From Leptolyngbya sp. PCC 7375 (GTDB taxonomy: Bacteria > Cyanobacteriota > Cyanobacteriia > Phormidesmidales > Phormidesmidaceae), in the NCBI RefSeq assembly GCF_000316115.1, contig NZ_JH993797.1:1536486-1600485 (forward strand): a stretch of DNA of 64,000 bases, written 5' to 3'. The translations under genes were made by a program, and so were the position numbers. The number at the start of each line of letters is the position of its first letter. The stretch's first letter is position 1. Below, piece by piece: positions 34,735-43,361 of the stretch. Under the pieces are notes generated by a model. It worked only from the letters and a program-made list of their open reading frames with translations. It had not been told where the DNA came from and ran no database searches.

Positions 34735-35394
34735 TTACTCAAACCCCGCTGTGTCAGTCCTATCAATATTGTAAGTTTTAGAACTGTCATTAATAGTGCT
34801 ATTTTTGACCTTCTGATATACCTTATTGCTATCACCTAAGACAGTAACAGTATTCACGTTATTGCCGCCAAGTGCCTTTTCAAGTATTCTCCCTGCGCTA
34901 CGATCTGCCGTCAGTTCCAGGAATCCGCTAGCTGCCAACTTATCAAGCTGATTACTAAAATGCTCCCGCAGCCCTTCGATAGTTTTATATTCAGTCTTGT
35001 AGTGCTTCAGCTCTTTTAGCTTGTCTTCAAAGGCCCACAGGCTCTGTAGCTCAGTCCGGTCTCTAGTCTCCGATGGCTTAAAGTAGGTAAAAATAAAAGG
35101 CTTCTTAGTTTCCGAAAACTGGCCAAATGCCTTTTCAAACTCTTCGGCAGTGTACTTGCCCACCTTATTAAAGGCCAACAGCACGAAAATATCGCAGTCC
35201 TGGATTGCCTTGTTATATTCGCTTTGCAAACCACCTGCCGACATAGCATCCAGAAAATCTTCCCAGATATCCAAATGCAAAAAGATACCTCGATCAAACC
35301 AAGCCTTGCACTTGCGATAGATAAAAATTTCAAACTGCTCACGATCGGCCTTTAGCTCTGACGAGGAAGCTAAAAATAACGTGATCTTTTGCAT
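34735..35394 (-). CDS. TIR-like effector-type protein with C-terminal amyloid-like motif
   Basis: A 219-residue protein. Residues 1-150 read as a TIR/flavodoxin-like fold: KITLFLASSSELKADREQFE, FLHLDIWEDFLDAM, EYNKAIQDCDIFVLLAFNKV, GKYTAEEFEKAFGQF and KPFIFTYFKP. Acidic residues in YTAEEFEKA occupy the place of the TIR catalytic Glu. A helical linker leads to residues 185-211, VLGDSNKVYQKVKNSTINDS and SKTYNID, which match the N-terminal motif of the next gene at about 12 of 25 positions. The layout resembles bacterial TIR effectors recruited by NLR-type receptors through amyloid motifs. The NADase role is unproven. Confidence 0.8.
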   Translation of the reverse strand: MQKITLFLASSSELKADREQFEIFIYRKCKAWFDRGIFLHLDIWEDFLDAMSAGGLQSEYNKAIQDCDIFVLLAFNKVGKYTAEEFEKAFGQFSETKKPFIFTYFKPSETRDRTELQSLWAFEDKLKELKHYKTEYKTIEGLREHFSNQLDKLAASGFLELTADRSAGRILEKALGGNNVNTVTVLGDSNKVYQKVKNSTINDSSKTYNIDRTDTAGFE

Positions 35395-35842
35395 TATGGT
35401 TGCTCAGGTCGAGGGTTGCCACAGTTATAGCAAATGACTGAATTGACGTGAAAAATACCGGCATTAGCCGCAAATATTTCAGTTAAGCAATTCAGTACTC
35501 ATCAACTTTCTTCAATATGAAACCTTCGATGCCTGATTAACACTTTGTATCTTGACTCCAACAGATTTTTGTCCTACTTTCGTCTAATGTCGTGACACTC
35601 ACGACACTCTCACTAGAACCTAATAATTTGGCACCATCGGTCGGTGCGGCAACACCGTACCGATGGCTAACCCCCAGAAAGCACTAGCCAATCTGGAGTC
35701 TGGGCATTATTATGCCTCAGTCACCTCGATTAGCAAAACAATTCGCGGGGTGGCTGAGTTCTTAGGTTCTGGCTTTCCTTAAGCCTCATACCTCTTCTCG
35801 TAAGAGGCCGAGGCCTTGTACCCAACCGGAGAACCAGAACCC
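35395..35842. other. Gap with a possible 39-codon ORF
   Basis: A candidate short gene lies at 35663-35782 on the plus strand (MANPQKALANLESGHYYASV and a further 19 residues, ending GSGFP). Its start lies in GTACCGATGG, which pairs imperfectly with CCATCGGTCGGTGCGG just upstream. Nothing else was seen. Confidence 0.45.
35663..35782 (+). CDS. Possible 39-residue small protein
   Basis: An uninterrupted ATG-to-TAA frame with reasonable amino-acid composition, 60 bases upstream of another small gene on the same strand. It has no recognisable domain and no strong ribosome site. It could be the leader or partner of the 79-residue gene downstream, or chance. Confidence 0.35.
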   Translation: MANPQKALANLESGHYYASVTSISKTIRGVAEFLGSGFP

Positions 35843-36082
35843 ATGTTTCAAGACAACGCCCAAGGCGCGTTTAACCTTCCGCCTGCCAACAATCCCCTGC
35901 CCGACTACCAATACGAAACCGTTAACCACACCCTATTCGGTAGCCTTACCGCCATCCGCAATACCATTGCCCTGTTGCATAAGCTCCACTATGCAGAGCC
36001 TAACGACTGGAGTAAACCGCTGCCCACAGGGCGACCTAATGAAATGATGGCAATTTTAAGCAAACGTGTGAGGGTGGATTAA
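35843..36082 (+). CDS. Small conserved-type hypothetical protein
   Basis: A 79-residue protein from the ATG at 35843 (an upstream in-frame ATG lies at 35816), with GGAG about 11 bases before it. The C-terminal part (LFGSLTAIRNTIALLHKLHY, AEPNDWSKPLPTGRPNEMMA, ILSKRVRV) reads like a compact helical domain with a conserved-looking basic tail. I believe similar short proteins occur in cyanobacteria, but I cannot name the family. Confidence 0.65.
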   Translation: MFQDNAQGAFNLPPANNPLPDYQYETVNHTLFGSLTAIRNTIALLHKLHYAEPNDWSKPLPTGRPNEMMAILSKRVRVD

Positions 36083-36096
36083 GACTACCGTAGGGT

Positions 36097-36300
36097 GTGT
36101 TGCGGCGTTGGGCAACGCACCGCGTTGGGCACGCATCGCTTTGCTTTTTGCCAATAAACCGATATCTCATCAACCCAACGTTGCCAAGATTCATTGTTGC
36201 CAATATGGGGGGCGGCAATGTTGGGTTAATGGGAATTTTGGCAAGGTGCGATACATTGCGATGGGGTGCAACCCAACCTACGGGGTGCTGGTGGGTTGAA
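36097..36300. repeat. Inverted-repeat element of the GTAGGGTG/CCCAACCTAC type
   Basis: The segment starts GTAGGGTGTGTTGCGGCG and ends with GCAACCCAACCTACGGGG. Inside, CATCAACCCAACGTTGCC and GGCAATGTTGGGTTAATG are near-perfect inverse complements. This is a non-coding miniature element common in cyanobacterial intergenic regions; overlapping open frames on both strands are a by-product of its symmetry. Confidence 0.6.
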
Positions 36301-36353
36301 TGCGATCGCACACAACTACAGACAATAACCCACCCTATAAAACATTAAAGCCC

Positions 36354-38726
36354 TCAAAAATCGCGATAACAATTCAGCCGGTCCATTGTCTGTTGGCGAT
36401 TCAGAGTATCCTGCAACTGTTCCGCAACAGCCAAGCCCCGATCATAAGACCCGTTCCTGCCATAGGCAACCGCAATTTTCTCATAGAAACTGCCCCGATC
36501 CTGTTCATCATCAACCGCCAAATCCTCACGCAGATAAATCACCTGAGACTCTTCACCAGGGATTGTTTTAGCCACCTCAAAGGCACGATCCAACAGCGGC
36601 AAAATGGGCTCCGTCTGTCCTAGATAGGTATACAATTCAGCCATGCGTAGCCACTGATCTACACCGACCTCAGAAGCATTAGCAACACGGTTCAAAATCT
36701 TTAAAGTTTGGTCAGTCTTGCCATCTCGAAAATAGAGTGCTGCCACTCGCATCATTTCTACAGCTTTGATGGCAGAATCATTGCGGGATTCAATCACCTC
36801 TAACGCAGTGGCATAGTCTTCTTGATCTTCAATTAAGCGATCAACCAGCCATGTTTTCCAGCGAGGACTTTCAGGATACTCTTCTGGCACTGCGTCTAAC
36901 ATCTGCAATGCAAAGCCATATTCCCCAATTTCGGCCCAAGCTTCAACCAATGGTTGTAACATCCACAAATCAGCGGTTGATTGCGCCTTTAGGGTTACCA
37001 ATACCGGCTCCAAAAAGTTACTAGCCGATTCAGTCAGCCCCATTCTGGCATGTTCCAGAGCAATGGCATTTAACGCTATCAACTGATCGGGTTCATGGTC
37101 TATGGCCTGCGCCACTTGACGTGCCTGCTCTACTGTGACAGCCGCTGCTTCTAATAAACCGCCCCGTTGTTGCTGTAGGCCAATCCTGACCAATGCTCTG
37201 ACATAATCAGGTCCAGGGAAAGACTTGGTTTTCTCTACTGTGGTAAAGGCGGTGTCAAAGTCTCCAGCCACGGCATAGGCCACGGCAATCTCACCCCAGG
37301 CTCGATTTGTGTTGGCGATGTAACTGGGGTCAATCTGTTCAGTTGCCTTAAGGGCAGATTCTATTTGCCCCGACTTAGCGGCGGCAACGGCAATGGTGGT
37401 GTAATCTTCAATCTCGTTAAATGCCAGGCCTTTGGCAACTAACATGTCAACGGCGGCGAGGGCCAGGTCATAATCTTCTAGCTCAATGGCCCGCTTATAG
37501 ATTTTCTCCCACAGGTCACGTTGCATGTAGTCCTGTTCTATCTCAGCCGTTGCCGTCATGGCCTGCTGCAAGGCACCACTGGCTGCAGCTTTATTTTTTT
37601 CAACGTTGGCATAGTAGGTGGCCAGATCCATGAGGCCATCAACTTTGAACTGCCCCCCTGGAGCAACCGCAAGTGCCTTCATGGTTGTTTCAGAAAGGCC
37701 AGCATCCAGCATCGTTTCGGTAAAAAGTGGCCCTGGATAACCATGGTTTGCAATGGCAGTAATGGCCTGATCAAAATATAGCTGGGCCTGGGCCTGATCA
37801 TCGCGTTTGGCCAGGTATACACCAATGTTCTTAGATGCTTCGATCTTCAGATCATCCAGTGTCAGTTGCTGTACTAGATCGGCTGCCTGGTCCATTTGCC
37901 CCAGTTGAGCCGCTGATAGGGCAATACTGCCAATGGCATTTTCTTGGGCGTAAGGCTGCTCGATAGATTGAGCTAGCTGTAGGGCCTGGTCCATATCTCC
38001 CGCTTCAGCGTAAATGCCAGCAATGGCTGCTAAGGCTTGAGACTGTCGGGCTGAGTCCTGAGGCTTAATGGTCTTAGCCTGTTGTAAGGCTTGGTTGGCA
38101 ACTTCGGTCGCGATCGCACCCGCACCAACAGCCGCGTATTGCTGACCAATCACTGTTAAGGCCGTTGTTTGCAGCCCTGCTCCCTGCACATTGGCGGCAA
38201 GTTGTCGCGCCTGAGAGAGTAGCTCTAGAGCCGTTGTTTGCTCTCCAATAGCGGCGTAGCCTGCGGCGATTTTTGTTAACAAACCGCTTTTTTCAAACCT
38301 GTCATTGTCCGATATTTCCTGGACTAAGGTATTAGCTGATGTCAGCACAGTGCGGGCGGCGGCGATGTCACCGAGCTTAATCAGGGTATCAATCCCACGG
38401 ATACCCTCATCGATACTGACACTATTTTCAATAATAAAACTCTCTAAAATCTCTGTTCTGATACTACTATCAGTGGCCTTCGACAACTCCAGTCCCTGGG
38501 TTATGTGTTCTACGCCAGTTTGGATATAGCCTTTGCTCAGGGCGATACGGCCCCATTCAGTTCGTTCAGTAATCCGGTAGCGCAGATAATCATTTTTCTC
38601 ATTGATACACATCTGGGGAGATTGCGATCGCACCGGCAGGGCCACACCCAACCAGACCAAACTACCCAAACAGGCAAGTGCCAACCAACGGTGGCTGTAA
38701 CGGTACATAAATTGTTGAATACCCAT
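36354..38726 (-). CDS. Secreted TPR-repeat protein
   Basis: A 790-residue protein. An N-terminal signal peptide (RWLALACLGSLVWLGVALPVRSQS) indicates export to the periplasm or a tether in the membrane. The start may be the first ATG or the one at 38708. The rest is all-helical: about twenty degenerate TPR/Sel1-like pairs of 33-40 residues, rich in Ala (for example ALQLAQSIEQPYAQENAIGS and DFDTAFTTVEKTKSFPGPDY). No enzymatic domain was seen. It stands alone on its strand; a role as a periplasmic assembly platform is an inference from the fold. Confidence 0.85.
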   Translation of the reverse strand: MGIQQFMYRYSHRWLALACLGSLVWLGVALPVRSQSPQMCINEKNDYLRYRITERTEWGRIALSKGYIQTGVEHITQGLELSKATDSSIRTEILESFIIENSVSIDEGIRGIDTLIKLGDIAAARTVLTSANTLVQEISDNDRFEKSGLLTKIAAGYAAIGEQTTALELLSQARQLAANVQGAGLQTTALTVIGQQYAAVGAGAIATEVANQALQQAKTIKPQDSARQSQALAAIAGIYAEAGDMDQALQLAQSIEQPYAQENAIGSIALSAAQLGQMDQAADLVQQLTLDDLKIEASKNIGVYLAKRDDQAQAQLYFDQAITAIANHGYPGPLFTETMLDAGLSETTMKALAVAPGGQFKVDGLMDLATYYANVEKNKAAASGALQQAMTATAEIEQDYMQRDLWEKIYKRAIELEDYDLALAAVDMLVAKGLAFNEIEDYTTIAVAAAKSGQIESALKATEQIDPSYIANTNRAWGEIAVAYAVAGDFDTAFTTVEKTKSFPGPDYVRALVRIGLQQQRGGLLEAAAVTVEQARQVAQAIDHEPDQLIALNAIALEHARMGLTESASNFLEPVLVTLKAQSTADLWMLQPLVEAWAEIGEYGFALQMLDAVPEEYPESPRWKTWLVDRLIEDQEDYATALEVIESRNDSAIKAVEMMRVAALYFRDGKTDQTLKILNRVANASEVGVDQWLRMAELYTYLGQTEPILPLLDRAFEVAKTIPGEESQVIYLREDLAVDDEQDRGSFYEKIAVAYGRNGSYDRGLAVAEQLQDTLNRQQTMDRLNCYRDF

Positions 38727-39138
38727 AGCTAACGGCTAACGCCAGGAGAACATCACTGAAAAACGAAGCAAAAACACACAGCACAGAGCTTTGCCCTTAG
38801 CAGTTCTAGCATTCTCGAAAAACACTCGACCATACCGTAGTTCCAATGCATATTGCCGCACAATCCAATGGCTAAACGCAGGAGGTATACCCGCTTGGGG
38901 GTACCTAAACGGGCCAATTTGAGCTACCGCCTATTTTTAGGATGGCATTGCGGATCCTCGGGATGACTTTAGTTATAAAACATCGTTAAATAGCCATAGC
39001 TTTAGACCGGTGCATCTCTTAAATCAGCACCCATACTGTTCAGGGTGTCTTGCCTAAGGGGAGCACCCAACAAAACTAAAGTTGCCACTATTAAATGAAC
39101 GCGCAAAAATATAAGTAGATATGTTATGACTTGTAACT
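38727..39138. other. Divergent intergenic region
   Basis: About 410 bases between the start of the minus-strand TPR gene and the TTG start of the plus-strand monooxygenase; it must hold both promoters. A direct GCACCCA repeat (about 39028 and 39064) was seen. There is no open frame of note. Confidence 0.5.
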
Positions 39139-40383
39139 TTGAACACTTCTACTGCTAGCTACCCTAACGAAACAACCGCCCATCAACAGCAGATTGCCCA
39201 AACTGATGTTGCTATTGTCGGGGCCGGTATAGTGGGATTGACCTTAGCCTGTGCACTTCGCCATAGCGGGCTATCGGTAACCATTATTGAAACTCAGAGT
39301 CAGGCGGGAACGGCTGCTCGCGATCGCGCCTACGCGTTTTCTCTCGTATCGGCGCGCATCTTTCAACAGCTGGGGGTGTGGGACCAGGTAGGCCCCAACA
39401 TCACCCACTATCAGCGCGTTCGTATGTCTGATTCAGACCATGGCCAGGCGGTTAATTTTTATCCCAGTGATAGCCCAGCTGAGGTGGTTTACTATAGCGC
39501 AGAGCATCCAGTTTTGATTCAGGCTCTTCAGGGCTTAGTACCCCACATTCAGTGCATCACAACCTACTATGAAACGACGTTAGTTGATATCCAATCAACA
39601 CCAACGGCGACGGAGCTGACCTTAGAGCGAGGGGGTGAGCGACAAGTCTTACGTGCCCGCCTGTTAGTGGGGGCCGATGGTGCCCGTTCCCAAATTCGCA
39701 ACTATGCCGGAATTCAAACCTCCGGATGGGCGTATTGGCAATCCTGTATCACCACGGTATTGGCCCCAGCTAAGTCCCATCAGAATACGGCTTACGAAAA
39801 GTTTTGGCCCAGTGGCCCGTTTGCTATTCTGCCGCTTCCTGGTAATCGGTGCCAGGTGGTTTGGACAGCTCCCCATGCTGAAGCCCAAGCCATGGTAGAA
39901 CTTCCCGAACAGGCCTTTATGGCTGAGCTACGTCGGCGTTATGGTGACGACATGGGCGACTTGAAAATGTTAAATCCTCCCATGATATTTCCCGTGCAAT
40001 TAATGCAAAGCCATCACTATGTAAAACCGGGTCTGGCCCTGGTGGGGGATGCGGCGCACTGTTGTCATCCCGTGGGGGGGCAAGGGCTGAATATGGGGAT
40101 TCGTGATGCGGCGGCCCTGGCAACAATTTTGCAGACTGCCCACAGTCGCCAAGAATCTATTGGTGATATCCAAGTACTTAAGCGTTACGAACGTTGGCGG
40201 CGCACTGAGAACTGGCTGATTTTAGGCATGACCGATCTTCTCAATCGGATGTTTTCTAATAGTATTCTGCCGTTGCGGTGGCTCCGTCAGTCAGGGTTCT
40301 GGGTGATTGAACATACGGCCCCCCTCAAACGTATGCTTTTGCGAGTGATGACCGGTTTCTTTGGACGACAGCCCACCATTTAA
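39139..40383 (+). CDS. UbiH/COQ6-family FAD-dependent monooxygenase
   Basis: A 414-residue flavoprotein hydroxylase. The Rossmann motif is VAIVGAGIVGLTLACALRHS, the DG motif LLVGADGARSQIRNYAG, and the GD motif LVGDAAHCCHPVGGQGLNMG. Length and layout match UbiH/UbiF/VisC. In this frame the only possible start before the Rossmann fold is a TTG at 39139, which is unusual. Cyanobacteria do not make ubiquinone, so a plastoquinone-related or other aromatic hydroxylation is possible. A terminator follows at 40471. Confidence 0.9.
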   Translation: MNTSTASYPNETTAHQQQIAQTDVAIVGAGIVGLTLACALRHSGLSVTIIETQSQAGTAARDRAYAFSLVSARIFQQLGVWDQVGPNITHYQRVRMSDSDHGQAVNFYPSDSPAEVVYYSAEHPVLIQALQGLVPHIQCITTYYETTLVDIQSTPTATELTLERGGERQVLRARLLVGADGARSQIRNYAGIQTSGWAYWQSCITTVLAPAKSHQNTAYEKFWPSGPFAILPLPGNRCQVVWTAPHAEAQAMVELPEQAFMAELRRRYGDDMGDLKMLNPPMIFPVQLMQSHHYVKPGLALVGDAAHCCHPVGGQGLNMGIRDAAALATILQTAHSRQESIGDIQVLKRYERWRRTENWLILGMTDLLNRMFSNSILPLRWLRQSGFWVIEHTAPLKRMLLRVMTGFFGRQPTI

Positions 40384-40783
40384 GGCAAGTTTATTGCAAA
40401 GATGCAGCTGAAATTGCAGACATGGGAGTCAGTCATATAGGTGAGGGCTACCCTAAATAATCCAGTTGAGCAGCGTTAGGAGACTTATACTTAACGCTGT
40501 TTTAATAGATATTCATAAATGTATTACGGACTGCATAAACCTAATTTGATATGTATCCACCGTAGCCCAAGATACACATTACGCTTTTTGGCGTAAACGA
40601 TTACTAGGATTGCTGATGGTTTTGCTGGCGTGGATTTCCTATTCTTTGTATCAAGGGTGTTTCAAATGACAGTGTTAGTCAGTACCGGTTGTTTAACGAT
40701 AACAACTTGCAGTCAGGCCTTACTTGGCTGACGTGTCATTTCTACCTACGCATCAACCACTACACCTGGGAAAACGTCGCATT
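40384..40783. other. Gap holding the monooxygenase terminator
   Basis: Apart from the terminator at 40471-40503, about 280 bases precede the first small paralogue; no gene is seen, and the region likely contains its promoter. Confidence 0.5.
40471..40503 (+). terminator. Rho-independent terminator of the monooxygenase gene
   Basis: 8-bp stem CAGCGTTA/TAACGCTG (40471-40478 with 40492-40499), followed by TTTTAA. Confidence 0.75.
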
Positions 40784-41056
40784 ATGCAGTCTTTATCTCT
40801 ACCTAACCCTGCTCGCTTTCAGGCGAACAACTATCCAATGCCAGCTGTTAAGGCATCTACTATGCAGCGGATGGGAGCTCGTTGTTGGCGTTGTTTAATC
40901 AATCAAGGTGTGCCCTTTAAAGACGCTAGGGAACTTGCGATCGCAATTGTTCACTTCATCTATTTAGATAGCACCCCATCCCAGACACAAAAATATTTAA
41001 TTGATCAATACCAGCAACATATTTGTGCTGCGAGATTGTCATCTCTGCAGTTTTAG
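40784..41056 (+). CDS. Small hypothetical protein, paralogue A
   Basis: A 90-residue protein from the ATG at 40784 (MQSLSLPNPARF), placed by similarity to the start of paralogue B. The core RMGARCWRCLINQGVPFKDA, RELAIAIVHFIYLDSTPSQT and KYLIDQYQQHICAARLSSLQ aligns along its length with the second copy. It looks like a compact helical domain. Family and function are unknown to me. Confidence 0.65.
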   Translation: MQSLSLPNPARFQANNYPMPAVKASTMQRMGARCWRCLINQGVPFKDARELAIAIVHFIYLDSTPSQTQKYLIDQYQQHICAARLSSLQF

Positions 41057-41310
41057 GGAAGTTCAAACGCTTGTGCTTAGGTATTTAACGATGGAATTGA
41101 CGGGGTACACAGGGTCTGTGTGATCAATCACCCCAAAGATATGGGAGCAAATCACACCAACCTTTTCGCAGGTTGAATAAATTTAAAAAATAGTCTTCAC
41201 GGTTTTTGTAAAGGCTTTACATGGAGTCAGCAATCTAACGGTCCCACGGTGTTCTATAAGATTTGTTGTTTCCTGAGTCACACTTACCCGCTTATGTGGA
41301 GGGGGATCTT

Positions 41311-41589
41311 ATGCAGTCACCTGCAGCTGTTTTATTAGAAAGAAAAACAAAATCCATTTCCAAAGGCTCTAAGCGAGCAAAGCTTAAGCGTATAGGAATC
41401 AAGCATTGGCAGCGTCTGATGAGAGTTGGTGTCCCCCAGGATCACGCCAAAGAAATTGCAATTGCAGTTGTTCGTTACAGCCATCTTGACTGCCGTCCAT
41501 CGTTTGAGGAGAAGCGCTTAATTGGCCGCTACTGTCAGCATCTATGCGCTGTTGGTCTGTGGCGTTTAGAAATGTTGCTAGGCAGCTGA
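41311..41589 (+). CDS. Small hypothetical protein, paralogue B
   Basis: A 92-residue protein. The ATG at 41311 is preceded by a strong GGAGG (41298-41303), so I prefer it over the upstream ATG. It shares GVPxxxAxEIAIAVVRYSHLD and LIGRYCQHLCAVGLWRLEML with paralogue A. The basic segment KSISKGSKRAKLKRIG hints at nucleic-acid contact. It is separated from copy A by about 250 bases. Confidence 0.75.
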   Translation: MQSPAAVLLERKTKSISKGSKRAKLKRIGIKHWQRLMRVGVPQDHAKEIAIAVVRYSHLDCRPSFEEKRLIGRYCQHLCAVGLWRLEMLLGS

Positions 41590-41601
41590 AAGTATTTACA
41601 C

Positions 41602-41672
41602 GTAGGGGCGCACAAAAATATTGTAGGGGCGCACAAAAAATTGTAGGGGCGCACGGCTGTGCGCCCCTACAA
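41602..41672. repeat. Three direct GTAGGGGCGCAC units ending in a perfect hairpin
   Basis: GTAGGGGCGCAC starts at 41602, 41623 and 41643. The third unit pairs with an inverse copy to form a 14-bp stem (41641-41654 with 41659-41672, arm TTGTAGGGGCGCAC). The hairpin lies between convergent genes and may end both transcripts. Confidence 0.75.
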
Positions 41673-41694
41673 CAAAATTATTATCAAAAATAAT

Positions 41695-41961
41695 CTATGC
41701 TGAGACTGCTAGCAGCTCATCCAGCCTCTGACTAGCGTCCAGGGCATGGAGCGAATCACAGCCGCCAACATGCTCGTCATTAATAAAAATCTGAGGAACT
41801 GAACGTTTACCATCAGACCCACGGGCCACCATAGCATCCCGTGCTTCTTCGTCCCCATCAATCACGTGCTCAAGATAATCAACACCTTTGCTGTCTAAAA
41901 GTCGCTTGGCGCGAATACAGAAAGGGCAGGTCATCCAAGTGTAGATCTCTACCTTTGCCAT
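41695..41961 (-). CDS. grxC: Glutaredoxin 3
   Basis: An 88-residue thiol oxidoreductase. The dithiol active site is CPFC in EIYTWMTCPFCIRAKRLLD; glutathione-binding residues follow in SVPQIFINDEHVGGCDSLHA. Length and motifs match GrxC. It reduces disulfides with glutathione in the cytosol. Confidence 0.95.
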   Translation of the reverse strand: MAKVEIYTWMTCPFCIRAKRLLDSKGVDYLEHVIDGDEEARDAMVARGSDGKRSVPQIFINDEHVGGCDSLHALDASQRLDELLAVSA

Positions 41962-42050
41962 AGTTCAGATACCGGAAGTAAAAACTGCTGGTGAGATCCT
42001 AACGCATCTATATGCCAGAAATCATGCCAGAAATCTGTTAAGTATGCGGC

Positions 42051-43184
42051 TTAAAAATCTACCCCACGCTTGAGTTCCACACCACGCTCTGCATAGTGTT
42101 TGTGGTTAAATACTTCGGAATGGGCACTGGCCAGTTGAAAGTAAGCTGGGGGGTTTTTGCACCGACCCGTGATGATTACTTGGGTATCCTTCGGTTTACG
42201 CAACAATGCCTGGATAATGGGCTCTTCTGGCAAGAGTTCCAGGTCTACGGTGGGGTTGAGTTCATCCAGAATGATGGTTTTGTATAGGCCCGAAGCAATG
42301 GCTGTGCGAGCGATTTCCCAGCCGCGCTCAGCCTCCACATAGTCAATGGTTTGCTGCTGACCGCGCCAGACAATGGCATCCCGCCCACAACGCTGGTGGT
42401 CCACCAGGTTCGGGTAGCTCTGACGCAGGGCGGCAATGGCTGAGTCCTCAGTGTATCCCTTTCCTCCCTTTAGCCACTGAATGATCATGACCCGGTGAGA
42501 CTTGTCCTGGCTGATGCCAATGCCGATGGCCTGTAGCGCTTTGCCCAGGGCGCTGGTGGATTTTCCTTTGCCGTCTCCGGTGTAAATTTCAATGCCAGTG
42601 AGACCTGGAATCTCGGAGGTGGCATAGTGTTGGGGTTTCATCTCCGAGTGTAGATCGGCCACCTCTAGCAAGGTGGCAGGGGCACTACGTCCGGTTGCAA
42701 TAATTTCTAAATAGTCAGGTTTGCGTCGCAGGGTACGGACGACATCGTCAATGTCCAGCAGTCCCAGGTCAAGTACCGGGTTTAACTCATCCAGCACCAC
42801 AACAGAATAGAGGCCTGATGCGATCGCTCCCTTCGCCACATCCCAGCCTCGCTGTGCTTCTTGCTTATCAAACTTAGTAATGTCGTCGGCCCCAAAATAC
42901 TCAGCTCGTCCCGTGCGCACCTGATCGATCAGGTGGGGAAAGCCCCGTTGCAATGCCTCAATGGCGGCATCTTCGTCATAGGTGCGTCCGGGTCCTTTCA
43001 GAAACCGTAACAGCAGCACCCGACTTTCCATAAAATTTTGGATACCTAAGCCAATGGAACGCAGAACCACCCCCAACGCCACCTGGGATTTACCTTTACC
43101 TTCGCCGTCGTAGACATGGATCTGCCCCACCATGCGCTCTGAGTTTTTTTGCGCGGTACGAATACCGATACCGGAACGAACCAT
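42051..43184 (-). CDS. cobO: Tandem-domain cob(I)yrinic acid a,c-diamide adenosyltransferase (CobO/BtuR type)
   Basis: A protein of 377 residues from the ATG at 43184 (MVRSGIGIRTAQKNSERMVG); an upstream ATG at 43256 is possible. It contains two complete BtuR/CobO domains. The first P-loop is YDGEGKGKSQVALG, the second YTGDGKGKSTSALG. Each half repeats FLKGPGRTYDED/WLKGGKGYTED, QRGWDVAKGAIASGLY/ERGWEIARTAIASGLY and VVLDELNPVLDL/IILDELNPTVDL. It adenosylates corrinoids in cobalamin synthesis or salvage. Single-domain enzymes are dimers, so this may be a covalent dimer. Confidence 0.92.
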   Translation of the reverse strand: MVRSGIGIRTAQKNSERMVGQIHVYDGEGKGKSQVALGVVLRSIGLGIQNFMESRVLLLRFLKGPGRTYDEDAAIEALQRGFPHLIDQVRTGRAEYFGADDITKFDKQEAQRGWDVAKGAIASGLYSVVVLDELNPVLDLGLLDIDDVVRTLRRKPDYLEIIATGRSAPATLLEVADLHSEMKPQHYATSEIPGLTGIEIYTGDGKGKSTSALGKALQAIGIGISQDKSHRVMIIQWLKGGKGYTEDSAIAALRQSYPNLVDHQRCGRDAIVWRGQQQTIDYVEAERGWEIARTAIASGLYKTIILDELNPTVDLELLPEEPIIQALLRKPKDTQVIITGRCKNPPAYFQLASAHSEVFNHKHYAERGVELKRGVDF

Positions 43185-43237
43185 GGGGAGATTAGGAGTA
43201 TAGTTGGCCGCCTTTGATTGTAGCGTTAGGCAACGTT

Positions 43238-43265
43238 GTAGGGGTGTTGTATGCAACGTCTCTAC
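43238..43265. repeat. 28-bp palindromic repeat, copy 3
   Basis: GTAGGGGTGTTGTATGCAACG followed by TCTCTAC; an imperfect palindrome of the same length and architecture as the other four copies, in the divergent region between cobO and fraC. Confidence 0.75.
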
Positions 43266-43361
43266 ACCAATGCCCCAAAATTAAACGCATCATTTATATA
43301 TTTAGATGTTCTTATTTGCAAATTGGGTATACCCTAATGTCTGAGATTCTCGGATGGGTCT

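Noticed and set aside
36097..36348. Several overlapping small frames on both strands
   Set aside because: They lie inside an inverted-repeat element and mutually conflict; the amino-acid sequences are low-information.
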